This document shows, piece after piece, positions 16,967 through 25,905 of a stretch of DNA of 64,000 nt (position 1 is the stretch's first letter; each line of letters begins with the position of its first letter). The DNA is from Halovulum marinum (GTDB lineage: Bacteria > Pseudomonadota > Alphaproteobacteria > Rhodobacterales > Rhodobacteraceae). Both the position numbers and the translations under genes were made by a program. The DNA is taken from assembly GCF_009697225.1 (NCBI RefSeq), contig NZ_WIND01000006.1:1-64000 (forward strand), read 5' to 3'. The notes beneath the pieces are model-generated. The model was not told the origin of the DNA. It did no database searches and worked only from the letters and a program-made list of their open reading frames with translations.

Positions 16967-17296
16967 GTGGCCCGGCCTGTCGACACGATCCGCAACCTCG
17001 GGCCGAAGTCGGTGGAAAGCTTCGCGCGCGCCGGGCTGACCTCGGCCGAGCAGGTGATCGCGCTGGGCGCGGACGAGGCCTACCGCCGCCTGCTGGCCGC
17101 GGGCAGCCGGCCGCACTTCATCGGCTATTACGCGCTGGTCATGGGGCTGCAGGGCCGGCCGTGGAACGACCCGGGCCCGGAGGAGAAGGCCGATCTGCGC
17201 AAGCGCTTCGACGCGCTGGTCGGCGGCATGGAAAAGGGCCGCTCCGAGATCGAAGCGGCCCTGAATGCGCTGGGCGTGATCGAGCCGCGGCGTTAG
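16967..17296 (+). CDS. TfoX C-terminal domain protein
   Basis: A 109-residue protein of the TfoX_C type, with the pattern [17 protein letters not shown] then [11 protein letters not shown] and [19 protein letters not shown]. In gammaproteobacteria full TfoX controls competence genes; stand-alone TfoX_C proteins in alphaproteobacteria have no settled role. The start is a GTG at 16967, eight bases after purN, so it is probably in the same operon. Its stop region overlaps that of the convergent ndk by four bases. Confidence 0.85.
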   Translation: MARPVDTIRNLGPKSVESFARAGLTSAEQVIALGADEAYRRLLAAGSRPHFIGYYALVMGLQGRPWNDPGPEEKADLRKRFDALVGGMEKGRSEIEAALNALGVIEPRR

Positions 17297-17715
17297 CCGA
17301 CCAGTTCGAGGCCCGAGAAGAAGAACGAGATCTCTTCCGCGGCGGTGTCCGGACCGTCCGAGCCATGCACGGAATTCTCGCCGATCGACAGCGCGAAATC
17401 CTTGCGGATGGTGCCGTCGGCGGCCTCGGCCGGGTTGGTCGCGCCCATCACTTCGCGGTTCTTCGCCACCGCGTCCTCGCCCTCGAGGACCTGGGCCACG
17501 ATCGGGCCGGAGCTCATGAACTCGACCAACTCGCCGTAGAACGGGCGGTCCTTGTGGACGGCGTAGAACTGGCCGGCCTGGGCCGGGGTCAGGTGGACGC
17601 GCTTCTGCGCGATGATGCGCAGGCCCGCCTCTTCCAGCTTGGCGTTGATCTTGCCGGTCAGGTTCCGCTTGGTGGCGTCAGGCTTGATCATCGAGAAGGT
17701 GCGTTGGGTCGCCAT
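17293..17715 (-). CDS. ndk: Nucleoside diphosphate kinase
   Basis: A 140-residue enzyme that transfers the gamma phosphate of ATP to nucleoside diphosphates. It begins [13 protein letters not shown] and has the phospho-His at residue 117 in NSVHGSD; the [11 protein letters not shown] segment is also typical. Full length, cytosolic, with a short divergent promoter region of about 130 bp shared with the ABC-F gene. Confidence 0.97.
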   Translation of the reverse strand: MATQRTFSMIKPDATKRNLTGKINAKLEEAGLRIIAQKRVHLTPAQAGQFYAVHKDRPFYGELVEFMSSGPIVAQVLEGEDAVAKNREVMGATNPAEAADGTIRKDFALSIGENSVHGSDGPDTAAEEISFFFSGLELVG

Positions 17716-17844
17716 GTCGGGAAGTCCTCTGTGGAAAGTTCGTCTGAACTCGTCGCGGGGGAGCTAGCACGCCCCGCGCAGGCGATAAAGGCCCAATCCG
17801 CCGTGCCGTTGACACCCGCCCGCGAAGGCTCCAAACCGCTCGTC

Positions 17845-19701
17845 ATGCTCAGGATAGACGACATCAGCTATGCAATCGCCGGAAAGCCCCTGTTCCAGGA
17901 GGCGAGCGCGACGATTCCGGCCGGCCACAAGGTCGGCCTAGTGGGGCGCAACGGCACCGGCAAGACCACGCTGTTCCGGCTGATCCGGGGCGAGCTGGCA
18001 CTTGACGGCGGCAGCATCGGGCTGCCGCGCCTGACCCGCATCGGCGGCGTCGCGCAGGAGGTGCCGTCGAGCGCCACCAGCCTGATCGACACGGTTCTGG
18101 CCGCCGACACCGAACGCGCCGCGCTGACCGCCGAGGCCGAGATCGCGACCGACCCGCACCGCATCGCCGAGATCCAGACCCGGCTGGTCGACATCGACGC
18201 CCATTCCGCCGAGGCGCGGGCTGGCGCGATCCTGAACGGGCTGGGCTTCGACGCCGCCGCGCAGCAGCGCCCGTGCAGCGATTTCTCGGGCGGCTGGCGG
18301 ATGCGCGTGGCGCTGGCGGCGGTGCTGTTCTCGGCCCCCGACGTGCTGCTGCTGGACGAGCCGACCAACTACCTGGACCTCGAGGGCACGCTGTGGCTGG
18401 AAGGCTACCTTGCGCGCTATCCGCACACCGTGCTGGTGATCAGTCACGACCGGCAGCTGCTGAACCGGGCGGTGGGGGCGATCCTGCACCTCGACCAGCG
18501 CAAGCTGACGCTGTACCAGGGCAACTACGACAGCTTTGCCCGGCAGCGCCGCGCCAAGGCCGAGCAGGCCGCCGCCTTCGCCAAGAAGCAGGAGGCGCAG
18601 CGCGCGCACATGCAGGCGTTCGTCGACCGGTTCCGCTACAAGGCGTCGAAGGCCCGGCAGGCGCAGTCGCGGCTGAAGATGCTGGAGAAGATGGAAAGCG
18701 TCACCCTGATCCACGACCAGGCCGTCGCGCGCTTCGACTTTCCGCAGCCCGAGGAGCTGTCGCCGCCGATCGTGCGGCTGGAGGACGTCTCGGTCGGCTA
18801 CGGCGGGCCGCCGGTGCTGCGCGGGCTGAACCTGCGCATCGACCAGGACGACCGGATCGCGCTGCTGGGCAACAACGGCCAGGGCAAGTCGACGCTGTCG
18901 AAGCTGATCGCCGGGCGGCTGCAGGCGTGCGCCGGCACCGTCACCAGCTCAACCAAGCTGCGGATCGGCTATTTCGCGCAGCACCAGGTCGACGAGCTGC
19001 ACCTGGACGAGACGCCCTTGCAGCACATCCGCCGCGAGCGCCCCGACGAGGCGCCGGCCAGGCTGCGCTCCCGGCTGGCGCGGGGCGGCATCGGCGCGGA
19101 TATCGTCGAAACCCCGGTGGCGAAGCTGTCGGGCGGGCAGAAGTCGCGGCTGAGCCTGATCCTGGCGACGCTGGACGCGCCGCACCTGGTGATCCTGGAC
19201 GAGCCGACCAACCACCTGGACATCGAAAGCCGCGAGGCGCTGGTCGAGGCGCTGACCGATTATTCCGGCGCGGTGATCCTGGTCAGCCACGATCCGCACC
19301 TGGTCGGGCTGGTCGCCGACCGTCTGTGGCTGGTGCGCGACGGCCGGGTGACGCCGTGGGAAGAGGACCTCGACGCCTACCGGCGGATGCTGCTGGGCCA
19401 GCCCGCGAAGAAACCCGAGCGGGAAAGACCGGCGCCGAAGTCCCGGCCCCGCCCGGCGACGGCGCTGGCCGATCTGCGCGCCGAGGCGCGCAGGTGCGAG
19501 GCCCGCGTGCAGAAGCTGGAGGAGCTGCGCGAGACCGTCGATGCGCGGCTGGGCAACCCCCGGTTCTACGAATCCGCCGAGCCGGCGGAGCTCAGGAAAT
19601 GGCAGAAGAAGCGCGCCGAGATCCTCGACGGGCTGGAGCGGGCCGAGGCGCTGTGGATGCAGGCGATGGAGCGGCTGGAAGCGGCGGGCGAGCGCGCATG
19701 A
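17845..19701 (+). CDS. ABC-F family ATPase (YheS-like)
   Basis: A 618-residue soluble ABC-F protein with two nucleotide-binding domains and no membrane part; such proteins act on ribosomes. Domain 1 has GRNGTGKTT (Walker A), FSGGWRMR and LLLDEPTNYLD; domain 2 has GNNGQGKST, LSGGQKSR and LDEPTNHLD. The linker around residues 230-300 is the charged P-site tRNA interaction helix pair, and a C-terminal coiled coil runs from about 540. The start is placed at 17845; a longer upstream frame covers antisense ndk. A second ABC-F gene lies at 54205. MarC follows by ATGA overlap. Confidence 0.92.
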   Translation: MLRIDDISYAIAGKPLFQEASATIPAGHKVGLVGRNGTGKTTLFRLIRGELALDGGSIGLPRLTRIGGVAQEVPSSATSLIDTVLAADTERAALTAEAEIATDPHRIAEIQTRLVDIDAHSAEARAGAILNGLGFDAAAQQRPCSDFSGGWRMRVALAAVLFSAPDVLLLDEPTNYLDLEGTLWLEGYLARYPHTVLVISHDRQLLNRAVGAILHLDQRKLTLYQGNYDSFARQRRAKAEQAAAFAKKQEAQRAHMQAFVDRFRYKASKARQAQSRLKMLEKMESVTLIHDQAVARFDFPQPEELSPPIVRLEDVSVGYGGPPVLRGLNLRIDQDDRIALLGNNGQGKSTLSKLIAGRLQACAGTVTSSTKLRIGYFAQHQVDELHLDETPLQHIRRERPDEAPARLRSRLARGGIGADIVETPVAKLSGGQKSRLSLILATLDAPHLVILDEPTNHLDIESREALVEALTDYSGAVILVSHDPHLVGLVADRLWLVRDGRVTPWEEDLDAYRRMLLGQPAKKPERERPAPKSRPRPATALADLRAEARRCEARVQKLEELRETVDARLGNPRFYESAEPAELRKWQKKRAEILDGLERAEALWMQAMERLEAAGERA

Positions 19702-20339
19702 TCGACGTCGCGCTGACCGCCTTCGTGACCATGTTCGTGATCATCGATCCGATCGGCCTGTCGCCGCTGTTCGCGGCGCTGTCGCAGGGCATGGACCGGG
19801 CAGCCCGGCGCCGCGCCGCCGGGCGCGCGGCGCTGATCGGCTTCGGCGTGCTGGCGGTGTTCGGCGTCGCCGGCGAGCGGTTGCTGGACGTGATCGGCAT
19901 CGGCTTTCCCGCGTTCCGCATCTCGGGCGGGATCCTGCTGTTCCTGATCTCGGTCGAGATGCTGTTCGACCGCCGCACCGAACGGCGCAGCAAGGCGGTC
20001 GACACCGCCGAGGCCGAGCACGACGGGCCCGATCCGTCGGTGTTCCCGATGGCGGTGCCGCTGCTGGCCGGCCCCGGTGCGCTGGCCACGATCATCCTGC
20101 TGATGGGCCAGAACCGCGGCGACTACGCCACCCAGGCGGCGATCCTGGGCACCACGGGACTTGTGGTGCTGCTGACCTATGTGGGAATGCGGGCAAGTTC
20201 GCTGCTGGAGCACCTTCTGGGACAGGTCGGCATCAACGTGATCACCCGGCTGCTGGGCATGCTGCTGGCGGCGCTGTCGGTGCAGTTCGTGATCGACGGC
20301 CTGCGCGACGTGGGGGCGCTGACGCCCCTGCCCGGCTGA
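19698..20339 (+). CDS. MarC/YhgN-family membrane protein
   Basis: A 213-residue integral membrane protein with about six hydrophobic segments. Family hallmarks are FVIIDPIGLSPLF near residue 13-25, AFRISGGILLFL, and FPMAVPLLAGPGALATIIL around residue 115-133. Despite the name, MarC proteins are not established drug pumps and their substrate is unknown. The start overlaps the ABC-F stop (ATGA), and a retropepsin-like gene follows after nine bases. Confidence 0.9.
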   Translation: MIDVALTAFVTMFVIIDPIGLSPLFAALSQGMDRAARRRAAGRAALIGFGVLAVFGVAGERLLDVIGIGFPAFRISGGILLFLISVEMLFDRRTERRSKAVDTAEAEHDGPDPSVFPMAVPLLAGPGALATIILLMGQNRGDYATQAAILGTTGLVVLLTYVGMRASSLLEHLLGQVGINVITRLLGMLLAALSVQFVIDGLRDVGALTPLPG

Positions 20340-20348
20340 GGACCCGCG

Positions 20349-20936
20349 ATGACCGGAGACGACTACGCCCGCCTCGTGTACCTGGCGCTGCTGCTGGCGT
20401 TCATCGGCGGCTTCGCGCTGTCGCGGCGGCGCCGGGGCCGCGCCGCCCGCGGCCTGCAGCAGGCGCTGATCTGGATCGGCATCTTCGCCGCGTTCGTGGT
20501 GCTCTACGGCCAGCGCGACGTGCTGAACCGCGAGCTGTTCCCGCGCGAGGCGCGGCAGCTCGACGAGCGCACGATCGCGCTGAACCGCACCCCGTCGGGC
20601 AGTTTCCTGACCACCGCCGAGGTCAACGGCGTCCGGGTCCGGTTCCTGATCGACACCGGCGCCACCGACATCGTGCTGACGATGCAGGACGCGGCCCGCG
20701 CCGGGTTCGACCAGGACGCGCTGCGGTTCATCGGCCGCGCGGCGACCGCCAACGGCACCGTGCGCACCGCGAACGTGCGGCTGGACACGCTGGCATTCGC
20801 CGGGCGGACCGATCGCGACGTGCCGGCCTCGGTGAACGAGGGCGAACTGGGCGTCTCGCTGCTGGGGATGTCCTATCTGAACCGGTTCGAGCGGATCGAG
20901 ATCCGCGGCGACCAGATGCTGCTGGTCGAGGGCTAA
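20349..20936 (+). CDS. Membrane-anchored retropepsin-like protease 1
   Basis: A 195-residue protein with one or two N-terminal hydrophobic helices (residues about 8-24 and 40-54) and a clan AA aspartic protease domain. The catalytic triad lies in FLIDTGATDIVL with Asp102; the LGMSYLNRFERIEI end is also family-typical. Single-domain enzymes of this type must dimerise. A paralogue with the same layout follows after 88 bp. Substrates are unknown; the active site probably faces the periplasm. Confidence 0.87.
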   Translation: MTGDDYARLVYLALLLAFIGGFALSRRRRGRAARGLQQALIWIGIFAAFVVLYGQRDVLNRELFPREARQLDERTIALNRTPSGSFLTTAEVNGVRVRFLIDTGATDIVLTMQDAARAGFDQDALRFIGRAATANGTVRTANVRLDTLAFAGRTDRDVPASVNEGELGVSLLGMSYLNRFERIEIRGDQMLLVEG

Positions 20937-20998
20937 GCCCCGCGACAGCGCGCGCGGGCTGTGATATTCCGTTCGAGAGGCAGCCGGAGATGACTGAC

Positions 20999-21037
20999 AT
21001 GAGTGACGGGCATGGGTGACGGGCATGGGTGACGCTG
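20999..21037 (+). repeat. 13-bp tandem repeat carrying ATGs at the start of protease 2
   Basis: Three units of the form ATGRGTGACGGGC begin at 20999, 21012 and 21025, the last one diverging after ATGGGTGACG. As 13 is not a multiple of three, the ATGs lie in three frames. The first two open mini-frames that end at TGA codons just before or within the third ATG, which starts the protease. A Shine-Dalgarno-like GGAG precedes the array at 20986-20989. Change of copy number by slippage would alter which ATG sits nearest that site. Confidence 0.75.
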
Positions 21038-21612
21038 GCGCAACCTATCTGATCCCCTTCACCGCGTTGCTGGCCGCGGCGTTGCTGTTCTACGACGCGG
21101 GCCGGCGCTTTGCCGCGACGGTCTCGGGGCTGATCGTGATGCTCGGGCTCTATCTCGGCGCGCTGCTGGCGGTCGACAACCTGGCCGGCAGGGACGTCAC
21201 CGATGCGCGCAGCAGCCTGCCGCGGGTTCGCTCGCTGGTGGCGACCGACGTGACGCTGCGGCGCGCGTTCGACGGGCACTTCTACAGCGAGGTCGAGGTG
21301 AACGGCGCGCCGGTGCGGTTCGTCGTCGACACCGGCGCGACGGTGGTGATCCTGAGCCGCGAGGACGCGCGGCGGATCGGCCTGGACCCGGACGCGCTGG
21401 ATTACACCGGCCGCGCCCGCACCGCCAACGGCGAGGTCCGGATGGCCCCGGTCACCCTGGACGAGATGACGCTGGCCGGGGTCACGATGCGCAACGTGCG
21501 CGCCGCGGTGAACGGCGGAGCGCTCGATACCTCGCTGCTGGGGATGAGCTTCCTGCGGCTGTTCGAGGGCGTCGAGATGCGCGACAACCGGATGGTCTTC
21601 AGGGCCCGGTAG
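21025..21612 (+). CDS. Membrane-anchored retropepsin-like protease 2
   Basis: A 195-residue paralogue of the preceding gene with the same design: two N-terminal hydrophobic stretches (about 7-23 and 33-50), then FVVDTGATVVIL with the catalytic Asp at residue 102 and a LLGMSFLRLFEGVEM end. The ATG at 21025 is the last of three in a 13-bp repeat; a GTG at 21016 is an alternative. The 3' end overlaps the convergent holC by 14 bp. The matching length and Asp position suggest tandem duplication. Confidence 0.87.
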   Translation: MGDAGATYLIPFTALLAAALLFYDAGRRFAATVSGLIVMLGLYLGALLAVDNLAGRDVTDARSSLPRVRSLVATDVTLRRAFDGHFYSEVEVNGAPVRFVVDTGATVVILSREDARRIGLDPDALDYTGRARTANGEVRMAPVTLDEMTLAGVTMRNVRAAVNGGALDTSLLGMSFLRLFEGVEMRDNRMVFRAR

Positions 21613-22063
21613 CCGCCTTCTGGGTCCAGCGCCCGCCGTCCTGCGCCCAGTACTTTCCGGTCAGCCCGGCATCGCGCACCGCGATCCAGTCGGCGCGCGC
21701 CGCCTCCAGTTCGGCCGCGTCGTTGCCGTCGAACAGCAGGCAGACCCGGTCCCAGCGGCTGGCCTCGGCCGGATCGACGCGCGCCCCCGCGACCAGCATC
21801 AGCACATTGGCCCCGGCCGGGTTCTCGGGGCCGGCGGTCAGATAGATCGGCTGCTGCCCGGCGTGCCCCATGGCGGCGGTGCCGTGCGGCAGGAAGCTTT
21901 GCGCGTCATGGCTCCAGAGCATCTCGTCGATCCGCTCCAGCGGCGGCTCCGAGCCGGCGCGCACGACCACGCGCCAGCCGCGGTCCAGCGAGCGGGTCAG
22001 CAGCTCGGGCAGGCTGCGGTCCAGCGGCCAGGCGGTGAGGTGGTAGAACAGCACCTCGGCCAT
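21599..22063 (-). CDS. holC: DNA polymerase III chi subunit
   Basis: A 154-residue HolC-family protein, the clamp-loader-associated subunit that contacts SSB. Recognisable parts are the start AEVLFYHLTAWPLDRSLPEL, the SEPPLERIDEMLWSHDAQSF segment, PHGTAAMGHAGQQPIYLT, and VCLLFDGND. It begins five bases after the pepA stop, so pepA-holC form one operon, as commonly seen in proteobacteria. Confidence 0.92.
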   Translation of the reverse strand: MAEVLFYHLTAWPLDRSLPELLTRSLDRGWRVVVRAGSEPPLERIDEMLWSHDAQSFLPHGTAAMGHAGQQPIYLTAGPENPAGANVLMLVAGARVDPAEASRWDRVCLLFDGNDAAELEAARADWIAVRDAGLTGKYWAQDGGRWTQKAATGP

Positions 22064-22068
22064 GCCGC

Positions 22069-23544
22069 TCACCCGGTCTCGTAGCCGTCGGCGATCAGCC
22101 GGTTCAGCGTGCGCACGCCCCAGCCGGTCGCGCCCTTCGGCGCGAAGTCGGTCTCTTCCTTCAGCGCGGCGACGCCGGCGATGTCCAGATGCACCCAGGG
22201 CTGCCCGTCCTTGACGAACCGCTGCAGGAACTGCGCCGCGGTGACCGCCCCGGCGGGCCGCCCGCCGATGTTGGCGATGTCCGCGATCCGGCTTTTCAGC
22301 TGCTTGTCGTACTCCGGCCCCAGCGGCATCCGCCACGCGCCCTCGCCCTCGGCGGCGGCGGCCTTCAGCAGATCGCTCGCCAGCGCGTCGTCGTTCGAGA
22401 ACACCCCGGCGCGGTGATGGCCGAGGCCGATGATGATCGCCCCGGTCAGCGTCGCGAGATCGACGATGCCGCTGGGCCGGAAGCGTTCCTGCGCGTACCA
22501 GAGCACGTCGGCCAGCACCAGCCGGCCCTCGGCGTCGGTGTTCAGCACCTCGATGGTGTCGCCCTTCATCGAGCGCACCACGTCGCCGGGGCGCTGCGCG
22601 TTGCCGTCGGGCATGTTCTCGACCAGCCCGACGAGACCGACGACATTCGCCTTCGCCTTGCGGCCCGCCAGCGCCGCCATCGCGCCGGCGACGACGCCGG
22701 CGCCGCCCATGTCCATGGTCATCTCCTCCATCCCCGGTCCGGGCTTGAGGCTGATGCCGCCGGTGTCGAACACGACGCCCTTGCCGACCAGCGCGAACGG
22801 CGGCGCGTCGCCGCCGCCGCGCCACTCCATCACCACGACCCTGGACGGGCTGCGCGAGCCCTGACCGACGGCCAGCAGGGTGCGCATGCCCAGCTCCTCG
22901 AGGCGCGGCTCGTCGAGCACCTCGACCTCGACGCCGAGATCGCGCAGCCCCTCGAGGCGGGTGGCGAACTCGGTGGTGGTCAGCACGTTGGCCGGCTCGT
23001 TGACCAGGTCGCGCGCGAAGTGGACGCCGCGCGCCACCGCCAGCTGCGCCTCGGCCTCGGCGCCGGCCTGGTCGGGCTGGGTGGTGAGCAGCGTGACCGG
23101 GCCGGGCAGCCCGTCGGTCTCGGACGTGCGGTGCCGCTCGAAACCGTAGGCGCGCAGCGCGAAGCCCAGGGCGATGCGCACGGCGGTGCGCGGCCGGGCC
23201 GCGTGGATCTGCACCGGCGCGCCGGCGGCCGCCGCCTTCGCGATCGCCGCCCCGGCCAGCTGGCCGGTCGCCTCGGCATCGGTGTGCGACAGCTTCACCA
23301 CCACCAGCCGGCTGGCGGCCAGGCCCGCCGGCCAGGCCAGGGTCTGCGCCCGCCCGGCGTCGAGCCTGGCCCAGGACGTGTCGGCGAGCATCCGCGAGAC
23401 CGCGCCGCGGGTCAGCTTGTCGGCGCGCCGCGCCGCCCGGTCGAGCTTGCCGTCGGGGGCGACCAGCACGGCCACGGTGCCCTCGGCCTGCGCCATCGCG
23501 TCCAGCGCGGGCTCCGCGAAATCGAAGGTCGGCGGATTGCTCAT
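22069..23544 (-). CDS. pepA: Leucyl aminopeptidase (M17)
   Basis: A 491-residue cytosolic metallo-aminopeptidase. The C-terminal catalytic half has the zinc-site segments VGKGVVFDTGGISLKPG, MTMDMGGAGVV and the signature NTDAEGRLVLAD at about residues 340-351. The N-terminal half is the variable macrodomain-like region. Full length. It is divergent from lptF with 126 bp between the starts, and it is followed by holC. Confidence 0.96.
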   Translation of the reverse strand: MSNPPTFDFAEPALDAMAQAEGTVAVLVAPDGKLDRAARRADKLTRGAVSRMLADTSWARLDAGRAQTLAWPAGLAASRLVVVKLSHTDAEATGQLAGAAIAKAAAAGAPVQIHAARPRTAVRIALGFALRAYGFERHRTSETDGLPGPVTLLTTQPDQAGAEAEAQLAVARGVHFARDLVNEPANVLTTTEFATRLEGLRDLGVEVEVLDEPRLEELGMRTLLAVGQGSRSPSRVVVMEWRGGGDAPPFALVGKGVVFDTGGISLKPGPGMEEMTMDMGGAGVVAGAMAALAGRKAKANVVGLVGLVENMPDGNAQRPGDVVRSMKGDTIEVLNTDAEGRLVLADVLWYAQERFRPSGIVDLATLTGAIIIGLGHHRAGVFSNDDALASDLLKAAAAEGEGAWRMPLGPEYDKQLKSRIADIANIGGRPAGAVTAAQFLQRFVKDGQPWVHLDIAGVAALKEETDFAPKGATGWGVRTLNRLIADGYETG

Positions 23545-23670
23545 TCGAAACTGCTCCGGATTGTTGTCCCATCCTCTTTAGGCAATGCCCGGGCGGTTGA
23601 CCAGCACCGCCCGGCCCTGTCACATGGGGCGGCTGCGGCGTCCCGCGCCGCGGTGCCTGGAAGGAATCCG

Positions 23671-24798
23671 ATGCTGCAGCTCGACCGCTACATCCTGCGC
23701 CAGATCGCCATGGCGTTCGTGTTCTTCACGTTCATCCTGGCCGGCGTGATCTGGCTGTCGCAGGCGGTGCGGCTGATCGATCTGGTGCTGTCCTCGGGGC
23801 AGTCGCTGATCCGGCTGTTCGAGTTCTCGCTGCTGGTGCTGCCGCGGGTGCTGAGCATGGTCGTGCCGCTGGCCGGCTTCGCCGCCGTGCTGTACGTGGT
23901 CAACAAGCTGTACTCCGAGGCCGAGCTGGTGGTGATGATGATGTCGGGCCAGGGGCCCTACGCGCTGGCGCGGCCGGTCGCGGCATTCGCCGCGCTGGTC
24001 GGGCTGACCACGCTGCTGATGACCAACATCCTCGCGCCCTGGGGCGAGCTGAAGCTGGACCGGGACCGCCAGGCGCTGACCACCGAGCTGGCGAACGCGC
24101 TGATCCGCGAGGGGCGCTTCCTGCACCCGGTCGACGGGCTGACGATCTTCATCCGCCGCGCCGGCGACAACGGCCGGATGGAGGGCGTGTTCCTGCACGA
24201 CGAACGCGACCCGGAACGCCCGGTCACCTACACCGCCGAACAGGCGCTGCTGCTGCGCGACGGCGATGTTGCGCGGCTGATCATGTCGCGCGGCGCGGCA
24301 CTGAGCTATTCGCCGGAGAACCGGCTGCTGGGCCGGGTGCAGTTCGACGATTTCACCTACGATCTGTCCGACCTGATCGCCGATGTGCCCGAGACGCCGC
24401 AGCGGGCCGGCGCGCTGTGGACCTGGCAGCTGATCGCCCCCGACGCCGAGGTGCGCGCGCTCAGGCGGTTCAACCGGGGCTATTTCCTGGCTGCCGGGCA
24501 CGAGCGGATCGTGTTCGGCGTGCATGCCTTCCTGCTGCCGATCCTGGGCCTGGCGGTGATGCTGACCGGCGGCTACCGGCGCCGCGGCTTCGGCAAGCGC
24601 ATCCTGGCCGCGGTGGCGGCCGGGGTGGCGCTGATCGTCGCCGGCATGGGCGCCAAGTCGATGGTGATCGGCGCCCCGGCGGCCTGGCCGGTCAGCTATG
24701 CGCCGGCGGCGGCGGCGACGCTGCTGTCGCTTGTGCTGTTCCGCTCCGCCTCGCGGCCGCGGCGGCTCGCGACGGCTGCGGCGGCGACGACGGCGTGA
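23671..24798 (+). CDS. lptF: LPS export permease LptF
   Basis: A 375-residue YjgP/YjgQ-family inner-membrane protein. It begins LDRYILRQIAMAFVFFTFIL and has three further N-terminal helices, a periplasmic beta-jellyroll part (about residues 125-265) and C-terminal helices with GVHAFLLPILGLAVML. With LptG and LptB it forms the ABC transporter that lifts LPS out of the inner membrane. LptG follows after two bases, then LptD; lptB is not in this window. Confidence 0.94.
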   Translation: MLQLDRYILRQIAMAFVFFTFILAGVIWLSQAVRLIDLVLSSGQSLIRLFEFSLLVLPRVLSMVVPLAGFAAVLYVVNKLYSEAELVVMMMSGQGPYALARPVAAFAALVGLTTLLMTNILAPWGELKLDRDRQALTTELANALIREGRFLHPVDGLTIFIRRAGDNGRMEGVFLHDERDPERPVTYTAEQALLLRDGDVARLIMSRGAALSYSPENRLLGRVQFDDFTYDLSDLIADVPETPQRAGALWTWQLIAPDAEVRALRRFNRGYFLAAGHERIVFGVHAFLLPILGLAVMLTGGYRRRGFGKRILAAVAAGVALIVAGMGAKSMVIGAPAAWPVSYAPAAAATLLSLVLFRSASRPRRLATAAAATTA

Positions 24799-24800
24799 CG

Positions 24801-25904
24801 ATGACGCTGAGCCTGTACATAACCCGCCGCTTCCTGCGCAGCATGGTGATGGTGACGCTGGTCATCGGCGGCATCGCCGCGCTGATCTCGGGCGTCGAGA
24901 ACCTGCGCTACGCCGCGTCCAAGGACGCGTCGGTGGCGCTGGCCGGGGCGCTGACGCTGTTCCAGATGCCCGAGGTGATGGGCCAGACGTTTCCGCTGAT
25001 CCTGATGCTGGCCTCGCTGATCACCTTCCTGAACCTGTCGCGCACCTCCGAGATGGTGATCGTGCGCGCCTCGGGGGTGTCGGCGCTGCGCATCCTGGTG
25101 CTGCCGGTGGCGGTCGCGGCGCTGCTGGGCGGCGTCGCCACCACGATCTACAACCCGATCATGGCCGCCTCGATGGAGCGGGAATCGGCGCTGCGTGCGG
25201 CGATGTCCGGCACCCAGGTCAGCGCCATGTCGGTGAACGAGGGCGGGCTGTGGCTGCGTCAGGGCCTGCCCTCGGGGCAGACCGTGATCCAGGCCCGCCG
25301 CGCCAGCGAGGAAGGCTCGGTGCTGTACGGCGCGCGGCTGCACCAGTTCGACCCGGACGACCGGCTGGTCGCCCGCATCGAGGCCGACAGCGCCACGCTG
25401 TCCAAGGACGCCTGGATCCTGCTGGGCGTGCGCCGGTGGACCGTGGGCGGCGGCGCGGAGGGCGCGCCGATCGGCGCCCCCGAGGAGCTGTCGCAGCTGC
25501 GGCTGCCGACCAACCTGACCCGCGAGCAGATCCTCGACAGCTTCGCCGCGCCCGAGACGATCCCGTTCTGGAAGCTGCCGGCCTTCATCGAGCGGCTGGA
25601 ACAGGCGGGCTTCTCGGCCACGCGGCACCGGGTGTTCCTGCACACCGAACTGGCCCGCCCGGCGCTGTTCATCGCCATGGTGCTGATCGGCGCCGGGTTC
25701 TCGCTGCGGCACGTGCGTTTCGGCCAGGTCGGGGTGATGATCCTGTTCGCGGTGTTCGCGGGCTTCAGCCTGTACTTCTTCATCGACATCGCCAGGACGC
25801 TGGGATCGAACGGCGAGATCCCCGTCGTGCTGGCGGCATGGAGCCCGCCCGCCGCGGCGATCCTGCTGGCGCTGGGCCTGTTGCTGCATCTGGAAGACGG
25901 CTGA
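24801..25904 (+). CDS. lptG: LPS export permease LptG
   Basis: A 367-residue partner of LptF with the same fold: LSLYITRRFLRSMVMVTLVI at the start, RTSEMVIVRASGVSALRIL at about residues 77-95 and a periplasmic domain in the middle. The end has LIGAGFSLRHVRFGQVGVMI and further helices. It starts two bases after the lptF stop and is followed immediately by lptD, so inner- and outer-membrane parts of LPS transport are made together. Confidence 0.94.
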   Translation: MTLSLYITRRFLRSMVMVTLVIGGIAALISGVENLRYAASKDASVALAGALTLFQMPEVMGQTFPLILMLASLITFLNLSRTSEMVIVRASGVSALRILVLPVAVAALLGGVATTIYNPIMAASMERESALRAAMSGTQVSAMSVNEGGLWLRQGLPSGQTVIQARRASEEGSVLYGARLHQFDPDDRLVARIEADSATLSKDAWILLGVRRWTVGGGAEGAPIGAPEELSQLRLPTNLTREQILDSFAAPETIPFWKLPAFIERLEQAGFSATRHRVFLHTELARPALFIAMVLIGAGFSLRHVRFGQVGVMILFAVFAGFSLYFFIDIARTLGSNGEIPVVLAAWSPPAAAILLALGLLLHLEDG

Positions 25905-25905
25905 C

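Noticed and set aside
22189-23667. Long plus-strand extension upstream of lptF
   Set aside because: It is antisense to pepA; LptF homology begins at 23671 with its own ATG.
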